Shown: positions 1-17,400 of the stretch, piece by piece
Position numbering within the stretch: the stretch's first letter is position 1
How the letters are laid out: the number at the start of each line of letters is the position of its first letter
Assembly (NCBI RefSeq): GCF_000203795.2
Contig: NW_006281101.1
Coordinates: forward strand, 893,279-957,278
Source: Batrachochytrium dendrobatidis JAM81
Lineage: Eukaryota > Chytridiomycota > Chytridiomycetes > Rhizophydiales
Reading direction: 5' to 3'
DNA: 64,000 bases
The notes under the pieces: generated by a model
What the model was told of the DNA's origin: nothing
Seen by the model: only the letters and a program-made list of their open reading frames with translations
The model's database searches: none
Position numbers and translations under genes: made by a program

Positions 1-9
1 TATTTACAG

Positions 10-139
10 AATTTTGCATGCTTTGATGGAATCATGGCTTTCTGCAGATATAAACACGATTCCATCAGGCATTTTTGGCTGTTTAGTCTTTATTTTCGGA
101 ATTCAAACAGCGATTGCTGCAACTGAGTCTAATCAGTAA
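10..139 (+). CDS. C-terminal exon of an unknown membrane protein (partial)
   Basis: The window opens with an intron tail ending in TATTTACAG, followed by an open frame that starts in codon phase at base 11 and stops at TAA 137-139. It encodes about 42 residues: a short amphipathic start (ILHALMESWL), then a hydrophobic stretch around PSGIFGCLVFIFGIQTAI and a short polar tail. This fits the last exon of a multi-pass or tail-anchored membrane protein whose body lies left of the window. The family is not recognised. The call rests on the acceptor site, the clean frame and the membrane-like composition only. Confidence 0.45.
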
Positions 140-603
140 ATACAGTGGCTGGGTGTTGTCTCGAATCTGGCAGCTTATATCTATTTATGGATGGCATTTG
201 GATCAAAGCGCTTTTTATTTTGATATCTGGTCGAAAACTAAATACACAAGGGTGGATTTATTTTACAATTCATGACATTTAAACTCATGTCGCCTGGTTG
301 GGACCGATTGCTACAAATAAAAAAAATTCACATGGATAGTTTAGACTTTGCCATTCATATGTGTTGCTTTATTAACATAACATGCTTTGGATCAATCGCT
401 TTTCTCGTCCAAAAATGATGATTTTCGCGTCATTTACCTTTGAATAATGGCTTATGACCCTTTTTTCGACAAATAACCTTTTTTACTCAAACACATCTTC
501 CTTGATTACATATCAGCAGATATATCTAGCTAAATATTACTTTATAGCAAATCTGTTACACGACATATATAGACACTATCGTTTATAACTGTATTTCGTG
601 GAA
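140..603. other. Intergenic region upstream of the MARK-like kinase
   Basis: AT-rich stretch with no convincing ORF, RNA gene or repeat copy. It should contain the 3' flank of the upstream membrane-protein gene and the promoter of the kinase starting at 604. No individual regulatory site can be supported. Confidence 0.5.
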
Positions 604-3889
<3,286 letters not shown>

Positions 3890-4114
3890 GACATTAAAGG
3901 TTGGAATTAACCTGGTAGGTTTAAAAGCAATGTTTTTTCGAATTAGACCCAAAATACGATTGGAGTATTCGGGTCGGGCAATACATGCCACTATTCAACA
4001 AAATAAAGACTTGGTTCATGTCACTATAATGACTATAATGTATGTTGTTACAAATTCTAGTTACATACTGATCAAGTATATTGAAATGGAGTCTTGAATT
4101 CTGCGCGGTTGCAA

Positions 4115-4527
4115 TTACAACCATACTCGCGTAGATGAAACTCCCCAACAAAGTTTAATTTTTTCTTGGTGATCGACATGTATAATTGCATTCCCAGGAC
4201 ATGCAATCATTGAGTTTTTCAACCAAAGCGCAAACGTGTCTGCAAGTTTTTGGAATACAACACAAAAGTTGGATTGAAAACAGCCAATCCAATATATGGA
4301 CTACAATGGATAGATCTGGGTTTAAACTTGGTGATTGTATGATGTATGGTTATGACAAACGAGGATCATTTCAGCTCAAAACAATAGTGTTTAAACTATA
4401 TGATTGTTACTGTATTTGAATAAATAGTCGATTTCTGGTAGAAAATGCAACATTTAATCATTATTTACTCGGAAGCAAAACAAGACTGCAAAATAAAGTG
4501 TTTCGTTCTACGTGAATACGGCTGTAA
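4115..4527. mobile_element. MITE-like element, copy 2 (inverted relative to copy 1)
   Basis: The ends are the same terminal repeat: TTACAACCATACTCGCG at the left and CGTGAATACGGCTGTAA at the right. The interior matches copy 1 over several hundred bases in the opposite orientation, so the two copies flank most of the kinase gene as an inverted pair. The right end lies about 32 bp upstream of the ATG at 4560. No coding capacity is apparent. Confidence 0.8.
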
Positions 4528-4559
4528 TTTGAACCAGCAGTATCCAACTTTGACTGTCC

Positions 4560-6161
4560 ATGAGCCATTCACAGACCCCATCAGAGTCACAGTCCATCTC
4601 TGGTGCATCTGGATATTCTCCGTTTGATTCCTATGGATCTATTCGACCATCCTACCCTTATCAGTCCAGTCATTCATACGCATCTCGCCACGGAGTGCCA
4701 GCAACAATAGATTCAAATCAACTGCAGCTCAGAAGGAGCATGTCATCGCTTCATGACCCTTCTGAGCCAATGGCTCGCCAAGGTTCTATTTATAATGGAG
4801 CACCATCCTATGCACTACCAAATTACTCTAGTCCCAGCACTTTGGAACATAGTAATGATACGGCATATCGTAGCTCCTACCAACCACCACCAGAAAGGTA
4901 CTCATCTTCAAGCAGTATGGTGAATGGTGTGTCTGGCCATCGAAGACCATCACTATCTTCTATTGCAAGCTCAATAGCACCATTGACGACAGACACCACA
5001 CTTAGACAGCCGAATGTCTATTATGGGGACCGCCAAGCAGATTCTACTATTCCGCATCGTCCGCTGAGCAACGCTAGTTCCTATTCACGTATGAGGTCGC
5101 AGGAATCGCTTTCATCGGCTCAATCTCATCACTCTGAGATCCCCTATTATCAGCAACATTCAAGAGGGTATAGAGAGAGTCATGCTTATCTTGCGCCGTC
5201 CTCTCTGCAGCCTGGCGTTCCCACTGGCACCAACCGCGTATCGGATAGATATCAATCGCATCATCCTGCTCAGCAACCACCATCAGCCCGTCATCTGAGC
5301 AGCAACGATCAGTATCACTCCCATCAACATCAGTCTTCTCATCCATCTCCTCGTAGCCAGTCTGCATTTAGTGCATATAAACCTCGACTATACCCTTCAG
5401 ATAAACAACATGGCCCACTATCAGGTACTCGAGTTATTTCAAACCCACACGATGTACCAAATGTAGATCCAAAACAGCCTTCCTTGTCCAATGATAGATA
5501 CAGCTCCTCGTCAAAGTCTAAAAATTCATTGCATTTTAATCCTGTAACTACTACGCCCAAGCCATCACAACTCATTTCATCTGCTTCACAAAGCTCAACT
5601 CAGCCGAGCATTCCACTTCCAAGCGTGATGAGAGAGCATTCAAAATTCATAGAGTCTATACTAAAGTCTTCGTTGCAGCCAACAAACACGCAAAGGAGTA
5701 CGATTGGCGATACACAGGGTTTGTCCACAGAGCCATCTGCAAATTCTCAGTCTCGACAAACCACAGATCAAACACATAATGAAGATTGCACCACACCAGT
5801 CCCAGTTCATCGCAACTCTCCAACATCAAGTCCAACTCAAGCATGGGCTACAGACCCATCAACTGCTCTTGGAAACTCTAAACCACTTGGAGCATCCATG
5901 ACATCAGTCTCCGCTGTTGTTTCCAATAATGAACATGCCAAGCCGTCATCACTATCTCAACATCCTACACACACACGCGATCAAGAGTCAGACTTTAAGT
6001 CGGATCATTTAGCCAAGTTGCAGAGTATTACCTTGGAATTGTATCGTACGCTTTCAAATGCTTCAATGCAGGGACTAGGAGCTCATGAATGTCTTTTATT
6101 AAAGGGGAAAGTGGAACTGCAACAGCAATTTATTACCCACATCATCAGATCATTGAAATGA
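4560..6161 (+). CDS. Ser/Gln-rich, mostly disordered protein of unknown function
   Basis: A single open exon of 533 codons from ATG 4560 to TGA 6159-6161. Nearly all of it is low-complexity Ser, Pro, Gln, His and Tyr, with no membrane segment or signal peptide, as in regulatory or RNA-binding scaffold proteins. Only the last 50 residues (from about SDHLAKLQSITLELYRTLSN) look folded, probably a short helical or coiled segment that could be a conserved docking module. I do not recognise a family. The start codon lies just downstream of the right end of MITE copy 2, so promoter or 5' UTR sequence is likely shared with that element. Confidence 0.75.
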   Translation: MSHSQTPSESQSISGASGYSPFDSYGSIRPSYPYQSSHSYASRHGVPATIDSNQLQLRRSMSSLHDPSEPMARQGSIYNGAPSYALPNYSSPSTLEHSNDTAYRSSYQPPPERYSSSSSMVNGVSGHRRPSLSSIASSIAPLTTDTTLRQPNVYYGDRQADSTIPHRPLSNASSYSRMRSQESLSSAQSHHSEIPYYQQHSRGYRESHAYLAPSSLQPGVPTGTNRVSDRYQSHHPAQQPPSARHLSSNDQYHSHQHQSSHPSPRSQSAFSAYKPRLYPSDKQHGPLSGTRVISNPHDVPNVDPKQPSLSNDRYSSSSKSKNSLHFNPVTTTPKPSQLISSASQSSTQPSIPLPSVMREHSKFIESILKSSLQPTNTQRSTIGDTQGLSTEPSANSQSRQTTDQTHNEDCTTPVPVHRNSPTSSPTQAWATDPSTALGNSKPLGASMTSVSAVVSNNEHAKPSSLSQHPTHTRDQESDFKSDHLAKLQSITLELYRTLSNASMQGLGAHECLLLKGKVELQQQFITHIIRSLK

Positions 6162-6236
6162 AAAACTTAATCAAACTCTGTGCATATACTGTTAGTTTCA
6201 CTGGCACAATCCTGATTATTTATGTAGAAACTAGAT

Positions 6237-7536
6237 TTATTCAACTTCTTCATCTTCCTCATCAAGTCCGTCCCCGGCGAGATCATCTGCACCGTTACAA
6301 CCAGTGAAATTAAGTAGTGCAGCTCCTATTTCTGCATTTTTTGCCAGATCTAGAGGTGTGCTTCCATCATTATTGCGTAAATTGACTCGCACATCTGGAT
6401 GACCAAGCAAAAGGTATACGACCTGAGAGTGCCCGCCTATTTCATTAAACATCCAATGACCAAATTAGCGATATGTAGCTCAATATTCATTATGGCTTGC
6501 AAGCCATGTGTAAAGTATACAATCAAATGTTACCCCATGCAGCAAGGTGTAGCGGAGTATCACCAAGCTTATTTTGAGCATTAATGGTGGGTGATTGTTT
6601 TAAAAGATAAGATACAATCTGTGCATGTCCGCCTCTACATGCCCAATGAATTGGCGTGTTGCCAGCCCTGTCAAGTCCTACATTGTATAATACACAAAAC
6701 GCATCAATGAACCTGGAAAATGAATACACTACATGGAATCCAAATAATACATTGTGAATCATGTTTTGAGCTATCCCAGATCCGATACATACCGTTTACT
6801 GAAACACCAGCAGCAAGCAGTTCTGCAACAAACGACTCGTTACCACGCTTTGCTGCCTCTAAACACCGATTCCATATCATATAATGTACCATGTTCAAAT
6901 CAATCAGTTTTAGCAAGATATACTTCTACCAACCACATTGTAGTTATCTAAAGAAATTTAAACTTACCATGAAGAGGATTGTCGATCTGGGCAGTGTTTT
7001 CACCAACTGCAATGTGTTTCCAGAAACAGTGTCAATATATAGAATAGCATTATACCAGAGTCAATACATACCATAGTTGCTTGGAACCATTCCTTCATTG
7101 GTACCTGAACGACACTTCCACCAATCGACATTTTCCTTTTCGATAACACTGTCCATGGTTGATTTATTAGTTTCAACTGGTTTTCAAACTTCATACACAG
7201 ATGAGCACTTACTACAGAATATCTCCTTCTTCAAATCCAAGTTCGTCTGGCTGCTGAGGAGTATACGTATACAGGGCTCGAACAACTTGAATATCTTTTT
7301 TTCCAGGCCTATACAAATGATTGGTATAATAACAGGTACACGATGGATATACAAGGGTGTTGGAAACATTCTGATGTGGTTGAATGGATCTAACGGACAA
7401 AACCAAGTTATAACTGTATATGCAACAAACTGGCAATAGTAGAAGAACCATTATCAGTTCCTTTACAGATACTGGTATTTATAAAAAGGCCGATGGGTTG
7501 CTCCGCTTGCCTTGTAGGTGGTGCTGGTGCAGACAT
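6237..7536 (-). CDS. OSTF1-like adaptor: SH3 domain plus ankyrin repeats
   Basis: A multi-exon minus-strand gene starting at ATG 7534-7536 ([16 protein letters not shown]...) and ending at 6237. Exon 2 carries an SH3 domain ([23 protein letters not shown]), continued in the next exon by [21 protein letters not shown]. These contain the ALYxY, DWW and PSNY residues that form the proline-peptide pocket. Three or so ankyrin repeats follow ([75 protein letters not shown]), then a very acidic tail ending in DEEDEEVE. Domain order and spacing match osteoclast-stimulating factor 1 and its fungal relatives, small cytosolic signalling adaptors. Intron positions are approximate. Confidence 0.85.
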
Positions 7537-7967
7537 TCTCTTGTGATGATGGTCGGAATTTGTTTTTTACAATCGTTCGAGTTGCCTAAAATCTTGAGCA
7601 AAGTGCCTGAAATCAATTGCTCATCTCAATCGCACGACTCAAACGCATCTACTCATAATTAAACAACGTTTTGATTCCAAACCATCAAGTTACTGCCTCG
7701 ACCTTTGTAAATGCGTTTGTTTTTGTTAATCACCGCTATTTAAAGTACAACAACCCCATTGTTCACAAGAAATACATGACTGGCTTTATTGAAACTCTAT
7801 CAAAACATGCCATATATATGCAAATATGATCAAATATTGGCTCATATCCATAGATTGTGCACAATGATACTATATCATATTAAAACACGTGATGCAGTAG
7901 TCTCTTGCCTACCAGACATCTAGAATGCTTTGAGATATCTGGAACTCGACCAGAAACGATACGCTCC
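7537..7967. other. Divergent intergenic region
   Basis: Separates the minus-strand OSTF1-like gene from the plus-strand small membrane protein and is the natural place for both promoters. A CACGTG hexamer sits near 7885. Nothing else distinctive was seen. Confidence 0.4.
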
Positions 7968-8213
7968 ATGTCGTTATCAACGTCCACAATTGTTGCCACT
8001 GAAACGAATGTGTCAAACTCAAGCAATACAATATATTTTCCTAGCGACGGCCAAGATGGGATTATTACTGATGCTACTTTTTCTTCCGCCGTTGTGGCCC
8101 TAATATTTCCATTTGTGGCTATCCCATTGTGCGTTATTGGAGCTCGTCTAGTAAAATACGCATGGAAGATTTATCAGGCAAAAAAGTATGGATACGGTAA
8201 GTCTAAATATTAG
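7968..8213 (+). CDS. Small single-pass membrane protein, hypothetical
   Basis: ATG 7968 opens about 81 residues: a Ser/Thr-rich start (MSLSTSTIVATE), then one strong membrane segment (SAVVALIFPFVAIPLCVIGARLV) and a basic tail (KYAWKIYQAKKYGYGK). The frame runs upstream only through a TTG, so ATG 7968 is preferred. Near the end, GTAAGT at about 8199 looks like a splice donor, so the true C-terminus may differ through a further exon. It stands alone between the OSTF1-like gene and the K+ channel. No family is recognised. Confidence 0.45.
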   Translation: MSLSTSTIVATETNVSNSSNTIYFPSDGQDGIITDATFSSAVVALIFPFVAIPLCVIGARLVKYAWKIYQAKKYGYGKSKY

Positions 8214-8422
8214 CACCGTTGGATTATAACCCATTAGCAGTTGGTGCTGGTTTATTTTCTCACCTGCACTGTTGCTCATAATTGTCTAATCTTGGGAACT
8301 ATACAACACGAAACACGTCTTGTTCAACTGTAACAAATTCATAATCTGGATGAATTTACTGCATCAACTAATCCTGCTACATCATATTTCTACAACTTGC
8401 TTCAATCTTGGCACATTCATGT

Positions 8423-11400
8423 ATGTGGTTATTAGATGGTGATCTCTTTGAGGATCCTCTTGCTGAGCTGGGTCTGAAAATTCGTCGCGGATATGAAAAC
8501 ACTGCCGAGATTAGAAAAATCAGAAAAGAGCAGCGGTCATTGCGAGCAAAATTTCAACAACGAACCAAAATAAACGAAATGGCGATTCAAGAGTCTGGTG
8601 TAAACTCGGTTGGCATGGAAGAAATAAGAGATAAATTTATCAAACAGTTTCCACAACTTCAAGTAGCTGAAGGATATTTAAGCAATCTTCGTCAACAAAC
8701 TCGTCGCACTTGGATCAACCGATTTTCTCCCGATGCTGTTCGTCGCTGGATCAGCGTTTCAAGATATGCACGTGCTTGGATGGTTTTCCAAGTGTTTTGT
8801 ACCGTTCTCGCCATTTTGAACTATGTCATGCTTACCTACCTTGTGCATCAGGACGATCGTACTGAGCGTAAACTCATCAAAAATTTGGATCTATTTTATG
8901 CAGCCATTTTTCTCATAGACTATTTTTTGTCGTTTTACACGGCTGAGGATCGTTTACGGTTTTTTATCAACTACCTGTCGCTGATAGATTTGCTATCTAT
9001 TGTATCTCCATTTGTGTTTGTACTTATTTCAAGCGACACAAAATTTGTGTGGTTTGTTGGACTTATTCGGATTTTCAGAGCAACAAGAATTTTACGAACG
9101 TATCGAATCCTGGCATTTTCACAGTCTGAGGAAACCAGAGAACTCACCGTATTTATTCTCAACTTTGCCAATTTTATCTTTTTTTCTGCATCCGTAATCA
9201 ATGCCACCGAAACTCTTGTAGTTAAATTCAATACTCCGCCATCTCTACAAAATTGGCATGACAGTCTATACTATATCATGGTTACGTTTAGGTAGCTATT
9301 GACTTTTATTTTACTTATATCTACTGCTTTTGTATCAATCTGGAGCGTTACTAACCCAGATTGTTACAACTATACTGCTTAATGATATTGCAGTACAATT
9401 GGGTTTGGAGATCTTACGCCCAACTCAAGTATTTCGCGAATCATTGTTATGTTTTTGATTATACTGGTCATCGTTTATGTGCCTTATCAAACAGGTAAAA
9501 TTCTTGAACTATACAACAGTTTAAGTCGGTACCAACGAGCATCTCATCAGGCATCCAGTAGCCACCCTCATGTTATTCTCAGTGGAGGCATTACTGCCAG
9601 CAGCTTGATTGATTTTTGCCGCGAGTACTTTATTGCTGACCAACTTGGAACAATTGTGATCCTGCACACTCAAGAGCCAAACATTGATATTCGAAGACTA
9701 TTAAACCACCCGTTTTATCGTAATCGGCTTATTTATCTGAGAGGAAATCTCATGTCTGTCCACGATCTCAGGCGTGCTTCTGCTCAGTATGCAACTGCAC
9801 TGTTTTTACTCAACACCCAGTCTTCAGAAACTACAACTAATATTGATTCTCACAATGAGGTTGAGGAATTGAAACATGCACGTAGTATGGATGCTCAAAT
9901 TCTTATGCAATCACTTGTTTCCAAAAACGGGTTTCCAGGACTTCCTGTATTTGCTCAAGTGCAGGACATTCGATCCAAGGACCTTTCTAATCATTGTGGA
10001 TGTGATCGAACCTTGTGTATTGATGAGATTAAAATGTCTCTTATGGCTGCCAATTGTATTGTTCCTGGAATTCAAACACTAGTTCTCAACCTAATTCATT
10101 CGTACAAGGAACTGGAAAACAACACGCTTTCTGATTTCTGGATGCAAGAGTATCAATGTGGAGTAGCAAATCAAGTCTATACGTTTAAAATTCCTGCTGG
10201 GCTTGTTGGTATGAAATTTCACGATGCAGCGCGTGAGGTATACACCATCTATGGTACCATTATTTTTGCACTGATTTCTAGTAATGCTGGGTTCAATCAA
10301 AACCCAGTTCGCATGCGTATCGATAGAGCTTACCGTATCAAAAATGATGACATTGCATTTTGTATTTCAGATGGAGGTGATGAAATGCTTTTACGTATTG
10401 CACTTCATTTCAAAGAACAGTACAAAAAAACAGAACTCGATCAGCGCGATCTTGAACTGGAGATGGAAGATGTAATTGGAAAGAGAGATGGTACGCTTCA
10501 GTTGGACAAAGCCAGTACTACTTTATTTGACGGGTTACTTGATAAAAGCAATTTTCAGGAAATTCAATGCGAAAAACTTCCTTTGGGATCAATGCCTGCA
10601 GACCTGTTTGGCCATATTATACTTTGTGGCCAAATGACTGCACGTGCAGTGCGTCAGTTTGTAGCTTCTATATGCGGAGAAGATATGAATGAACCCAAAA
10701 AACCAAACACTCCAACATCATCAAAGAAAGCAGCCAGTTCAACGTGTTCAGAAGATACGCCAGTCTTACGCCCCAACATCCCAAGAGCACCCATTGTCTG
10801 CCTGATGGAAACATTGCCTAAAGTTGACGATCTTGGGATTTGGGCCGACGTTCTTTCACACGAAAATGTATATATTGTTCAGGGAACACCACTCAAAAAA
10901 ACAAGCTTGACTCAGGCAGGCGTTGATAGATGTCTTCGTCTTGTGGTTTTGGCCAATTCTGACGGTAGCAACTCCAACAATGATTCTGTTCCAGACAGCC
11001 AAGCACTATTTATTGTCAAGATGCTTCAAAGAGTAAGTTTACTGGCTACATGTTTTTAAATGATCATCTTAATGGCTTGCTCATCATCTACGACTCTTGG
11101 AAAATATTTAGGAATGGCCTCGTGTCCGATTTCTTGTAGAGTTGGTGGATGGTTCGAATGTAAAGTACTTTTCAGCAAGAAATATGGAATGGGACACCAA
11201 TAATTTACGAATGCAGTCCATTTTAAGTAACTATGCTCTTACTTTGGGCGATCGACTGGATCTTTATAGAAAAGTTCGAGCCGAGAATGCCAAGCAATCG
11301 TCAATCTGGTTTCAACTGGTTCAGTTTGTATTTGAATCGTCTAATGGATCAAAAAAGCAACACACTTCAAAGCATCATGACTATTCACAGGCCGAGTCTA

Positions 11401-12140
11401 ATTATAAGAAATCGATAAACAATCAACAATCCAATTCTGGCAAACCCTCACAAAAGCGGTTTACCCCGGCAAATGCTGTGACTCAAGCCAATTCTCAAGG
11501 AGATTATGAAATGTTAAGCAGTCTTGTGGACAGTAGTGCTAGTGCAAATAATGATACTTTTCAAACAGATAAAGAGGTTTTGGAAGACCAGGACGACGAT
11601 TTGCCAAATGATCAAGACAATGCAGAGGAAGATGCGACAGGCAGAGAATCTCATCGCGAGGTGCCCATCACGGAAGCATACCTTCAAAAATTGCTCGAGG
11701 AAGCAGAGTTGAACGAGTCTGGATTGAGCCCCTATCCAGTATACCATTTTGATCGACACTTTGCGGCAGGAATGGTTGCTACATCGTCGTTTATGCATTC
11801 ATTGCTTTGCCAATCTTACTTTAGGCCGTACATTGTGGATGTGGTGCGAGCTTTAATTGCCAATGTGGTGCATTTACCCGTTACAGAATTCTACGCTGGG
11901 AAAAAATACATTGAGTTGGTGCATTATTGTCTGTCGGTTGGTTATGTTCCTATTGGATTGTATCGTCGAGGAATTCCCAATACACGAGGAAAAGCAGCAT
12001 CTCCTACATCAGCATCGAAATCTCAGCATCCTAACCTTTCCCAGGCGTTTGATGCAGACACGATGCCTTATGTATACACCAACTGTAGATCTGGAGACAT
12101 AGTTCAGGCATTTGATTTGGTGTTTGCCATTAAACAATAA
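8423..12140 (+). CDS. BK/Slo-like voltage-gated K+ channel with RCK domains
   Basis: Three exons, 8423-9291, 9394-11032 and 11112-12140, give about 1,180 residues. After a basic coiled N-terminus come membrane helices S1 (AWMVFQVFCTVLAILNYVML) to S6. S4 is arginine-spaced (GLIRIFRATRILRTYRIL), so the channel should be voltage sensitive. The pore is split by intron 1 and reads MVTFSTIGFGDLTP; TIGFGD is the K+ selectivity filter. The long cytosolic part has two Rossmann-like RCK modules (for example HVILSGGITASSLIDFCREYF and GHIILCGQMTARAVRQFVAS), as in the Slo family, whose gating ring binds Ca2+, Na+ or H+. A clear Ca2+ bowl was not identified. The start may lie slightly elsewhere, since upstream frame extension uses TTG. 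It should act at the plasma or a vacuolar membrane. Confidence 0.88.
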
Positions 12141-12225
12141 TGCAGCTTTGGATTTTACCATTTGCAATACCGACTTGTTTCTATTCTGTCTGGCAATCCT
12201 TTTTATTTAATATCACCGTTCAATT

Positions 12226-12608
12226 TTACAATCCTATTCACGTAAAATAGAACTTTTCTGTATTTATCCTGCAGTGATTGACTCTATTTTGCTTTAGAAT
12301 AAACAATGATTAAATATTCGTTACGTTTATTGGAAATTGGCTGCTTCGATGGACATTTTCAATTCTGCAATAAACTATTCGAGTCTGTTCTTTTTCCATT
12401 TTTGGCATAACACGCATTGTACGATTACTAGATTCACTTGCAGGTACGTTTGAGTTCTAGTCAAAAGGGCAAGGATTGTGTGTTAGGGATGCAACTCTAT
12501 ATGCCAATCACCAGGAAACCCAATAAACTGGCAATCATGTCATGATACTGGCTGTTATACACTTTGGTATCCTTATTTAATGTTCCATTCTGCGTGAATG
12601 CAGCAGTG
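12226..12608. mobile_element. MITE-like element, copy 3
   Basis: Left end CCTATTCACGTAAAATAGAAC, truncated here to its core TATTCACGTAAAATAG; right end GTTCCATTCTGCGTGAAT. The interior shares the block CTATTTTGCTTTAGAATAAA with copy 1 and the CATGTCATGATACTGGCTG block before its right end. About 380 bp, noncoding, in the gap between the K+ channel and phosphatase genes. Confidence 0.7.
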
Positions 12609-12851
12609 ATTCCAAGCAGAAAGTACAAGCTATGCACTCAAAGCATAAGCAGCCAATATTATATCGATTCAAATACTCAAGATTTATTTATTCGATTAAA
12701 TATTGACCAACTTGCCAGAATTCATTTACTGTAGTTTTCCGGTTTTGGATCTCGCTAACCAACACATTGAATCTGTCTTGGTCCATCAATAGTAGACATA
12801 GGTGTGGATCAAGTTAGTTCAGGACTAAAGTCATTGCACTGATACTCGAGT
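12609..12851. other. Upstream region of the Siw14-like gene
   Basis: AT-rich sequence following MITE copy 3 and preceding the ATG at 12852. No gene is seen; it probably holds the promoter. Confidence 0.4.
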
Positions 12852-14122
<1,271 letters not shown>

Positions 14123-14434
14123 TATCAAACAATATTCATACGCTTGAACCTTCTTGCGATTCTTACCATCATATCAAAATCTTTATATATTAAATAGTCT
14201 TAATTTAAAAAGTTGTCTTGTTGATTGTATTAAGCTTGTTCAATCTTTTATTACACCGATATTCACAAATCTTGAATTGTACGAGAATGCTGCGTATGGT
14301 TTCTAATTTTGTAAATGCATCGGTAAATGTTTATTACACATTCAGTCTGTAACGGAGAATGAATTATACAGGATGCACTACTTTGAAAACCAGTTCTAAA
14401 ACTGGCAATTCGACTTTTTCACATTCCGTTCAAA
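14123..14434. other. Intergenic region between phosphatase and IFT80 genes
   Basis: About 310 bp, AT-rich, with no ORF, RNA or repeat copy recognised. It contains the phosphatase 3' end and the IFT80 promoter. Confidence 0.4.
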
Positions 14435-17400
14435 ATGAAACTCAAGATTCGCCAAGATGCTGTGAACAAGCGTAGGCACTATAGCTGCTGATTCTAAACA
14501 AATATATGTAGCTAAACAACGCTAACATTCAACTATATTTAGATACCGACATTGTGACTTGTGTTGGATGGACTTCCAATAATGAACTCTACTCTGTTAG
14601 GTAGGGTTGTATTAACACTGACACGAATCTAGCGTGTCGTTTCAACAGTCTGAATAGCATATACATCTAGACCATCATGATAAATGAGTACACCTTGTAA
14701 ATGACACTAAGAATAACTATTTTGATTAAAATAATAGTGACGATAGAAAAATTATGAAATGGTCTGGGGATGGCGACTCGCTTGGTATCCTAACCACATT
14801 TGAGCCTGCTCAAGAGGACACACTGCCTCCTGCATATATCACTGATATGCACTGGTTTCCAATTGCTCCTAAAAAAGGCCAGAGCAGCTCGGATATTTAT
14901 GTTGTTGGTGCAACAGATGGTATGTTTTATGACTTGATACCCATTTACAGGCGTTTTGCTAAACAATAGCTTAAACTGGTATTCTTATTCCAATTGTAGG
15001 CAAATTTTATATCTGCACACGAGCTGGAAAGATTGAAAAGGCGTCGGACGCACACAAGGGAGCTTTACTATCTCTAAGATGGAACTATGAAGGAACTGCA
15101 ATTGCCACGGGTAGGATGTTGATGATATGCTTACTGAAACTGGGGCTGAATGTAAGCTGATCAGTTGGACGCGGATTTGATTTTAGCTGGAGAGGATGGA
15201 TATTTGAAAATCTGGTCAAGAAGCGGTATGCTTCGTTCATCATTGACTCAAACTGGATACCCTATTTACTGCGTGGCATGGGCACCCAACAATGATCAGA
15301 TCCTACTTACAAATGGGCGGAATTTAATCATCAAATCTCTTCAGCCAGCAAGCAAGCCAACACAAGTGAGAACTATTTGCATTATCAAAACTGACACTGT
15401 TGAGACTGTACGGGACTAACGAATACTTTACACTTTTTAGTGGAAAGCACATGAAGGGCTCATTACAAAAGTTGATTGGAATTTGGTCAATAATTTGATT
15501 ATTTCTGCAAGTGAAGATCGCAAGTATAAATTATGGGATACTTTTGGAAGACTACTATTTGCTAGCACTCCTTACAGCCATCCGATTACAGCAATATCTT
15601 GGAACCCATCTGGTGAAATGTTTGCTGTTGGATCTTTCAATATGCTTCGCGTTTGCGATAAACAAGGTGTAAGTACATTCGAACATGATTTTGATGTAAT
15701 ATGTGTAAAATATATTCAATGTCATGTTTTGTTTTCAATTTATAGTGGTCCTATGCAATGGAAAAGCCAAAAAGTGGATCTATTTTCGATATCACATGGA
15801 CACCAGATGGTTCACAATTTGCATGTGCTGGTGGATCTGGATCAGTGATTTTTGGCCATTTGATTAACAGGTAAGCCATTTTGACTATTGCAACAACTGA
15901 TTGGTTGTGTATTTGACAAATAATGACTGAAATTATGTATCATCACTAGACGACACGAATGGAAAAACTATGAAGTTACTATTATGGATGAAAACAAGAT
16001 TCTTGTGCATGATGTTGTTCAGGGATCCAAAGAACATCTTGGTTGGTATTTTCAAGTATATTTGAAAAATGAATATGTAGCTAATAAATGTATCATTTTG
16101 CAACATTATGTATACTAGAGCTTCGAAGTCGAGTAATTAGCTCATCGCTTAATTTTGGACACCTTGTTGTTGCAACATCATCACAATGCTATGTGTACAG
16201 TCAAAAAAACTGGAACACGCCAGTTATTATTGATTTGTCTAATAACGGCAGAGTAATCTGTATTCAGCAGAGCAACGAGTAGGTGTTGGTTGATTTTAAA
16301 AATAGCATTGTATTTTTTGTAGTATCTTGGCAAAACAAACTTAATTTTTGATACCGATTCTAAATCAATGTCTAGATACTTTGTTCTTGTAGACAATTTT
16401 GTTGGAATTCAAATTTTCTCATATGAAGCCCGACTTATCAGTCAGCCAAAATATCCAGGCTTTCGACCAGAATTTATTACTCCACGTAGCATTTCTTTGA
16501 GTGGTGACACTCTTGCAGTCAAAGATCATTCAGATGAAAAAGGTAATTTTATGCAGTGCGGCTGTAAGCTGTTGGGAATTTACTTGAATGCTAACCTGTT
16601 TAAACTGTTTTTCAAAGCCATATTTTTGTTTGATGTAGTATCCGGACGACAAATTGGTGATGCTCCCTTGAAGCATTCACAAGAAGTTTTAGAGATTGCA
16701 CTTAATCAGCTTGTATCTCCTGCTGGAAGACAAATGGTTGTGCTTGACAAAAATCGTGATCTATTCATTACTAGAACGCTAAAGCCGCTGTTTAAAAAGC
16801 TTGGTAAATTCTTTAGATTTTGGATTGGATGATCAAAATCACAGTACCATAATTCATACTTGCATATTGGATATTATATTTCAGGAAGCATGGTAGAGAC
16901 GTTTAGTTGGAATGCAGAAACAGACATGCTATTTGCGATCATGGATGGAAAAGCCACACAGTGGTACTATCCTAACGTGGTATTTGTAGATGAGGATATT
17001 GCTTTGCTCACTCGAGTTGAGCGAGTTTTAAAGTAAGATATCTAATAACTGCTTCAGTTGATTCTGTTCAATAGCAAGTATAATCTAACATATTCATATG
17101 GCTTTTGATACTTTTTCATTTCTGGCTTTCTGTACAGCAATCTTGGCAAAAACTCGCAATGCATATCGTTTGTTGGAACACAATGTTTGATTCGACGCGC
17201 AGACGGAGCCATTGTTGCAATGCCCAATATATCACCTTTACCTGGGATGCTGCAAGAGTTTGCTCATAAAAAACAATGGGAGGAAGCCATTCGACTATGT
17301 CGTCATGTCAAAATAAAGGAAATGTGGGCATGTCTTGCTGCCATGTCACTGTTTGGACAAGATTTGAACACTGCCGAAGTATCCTATGCAGCCATTGAAG

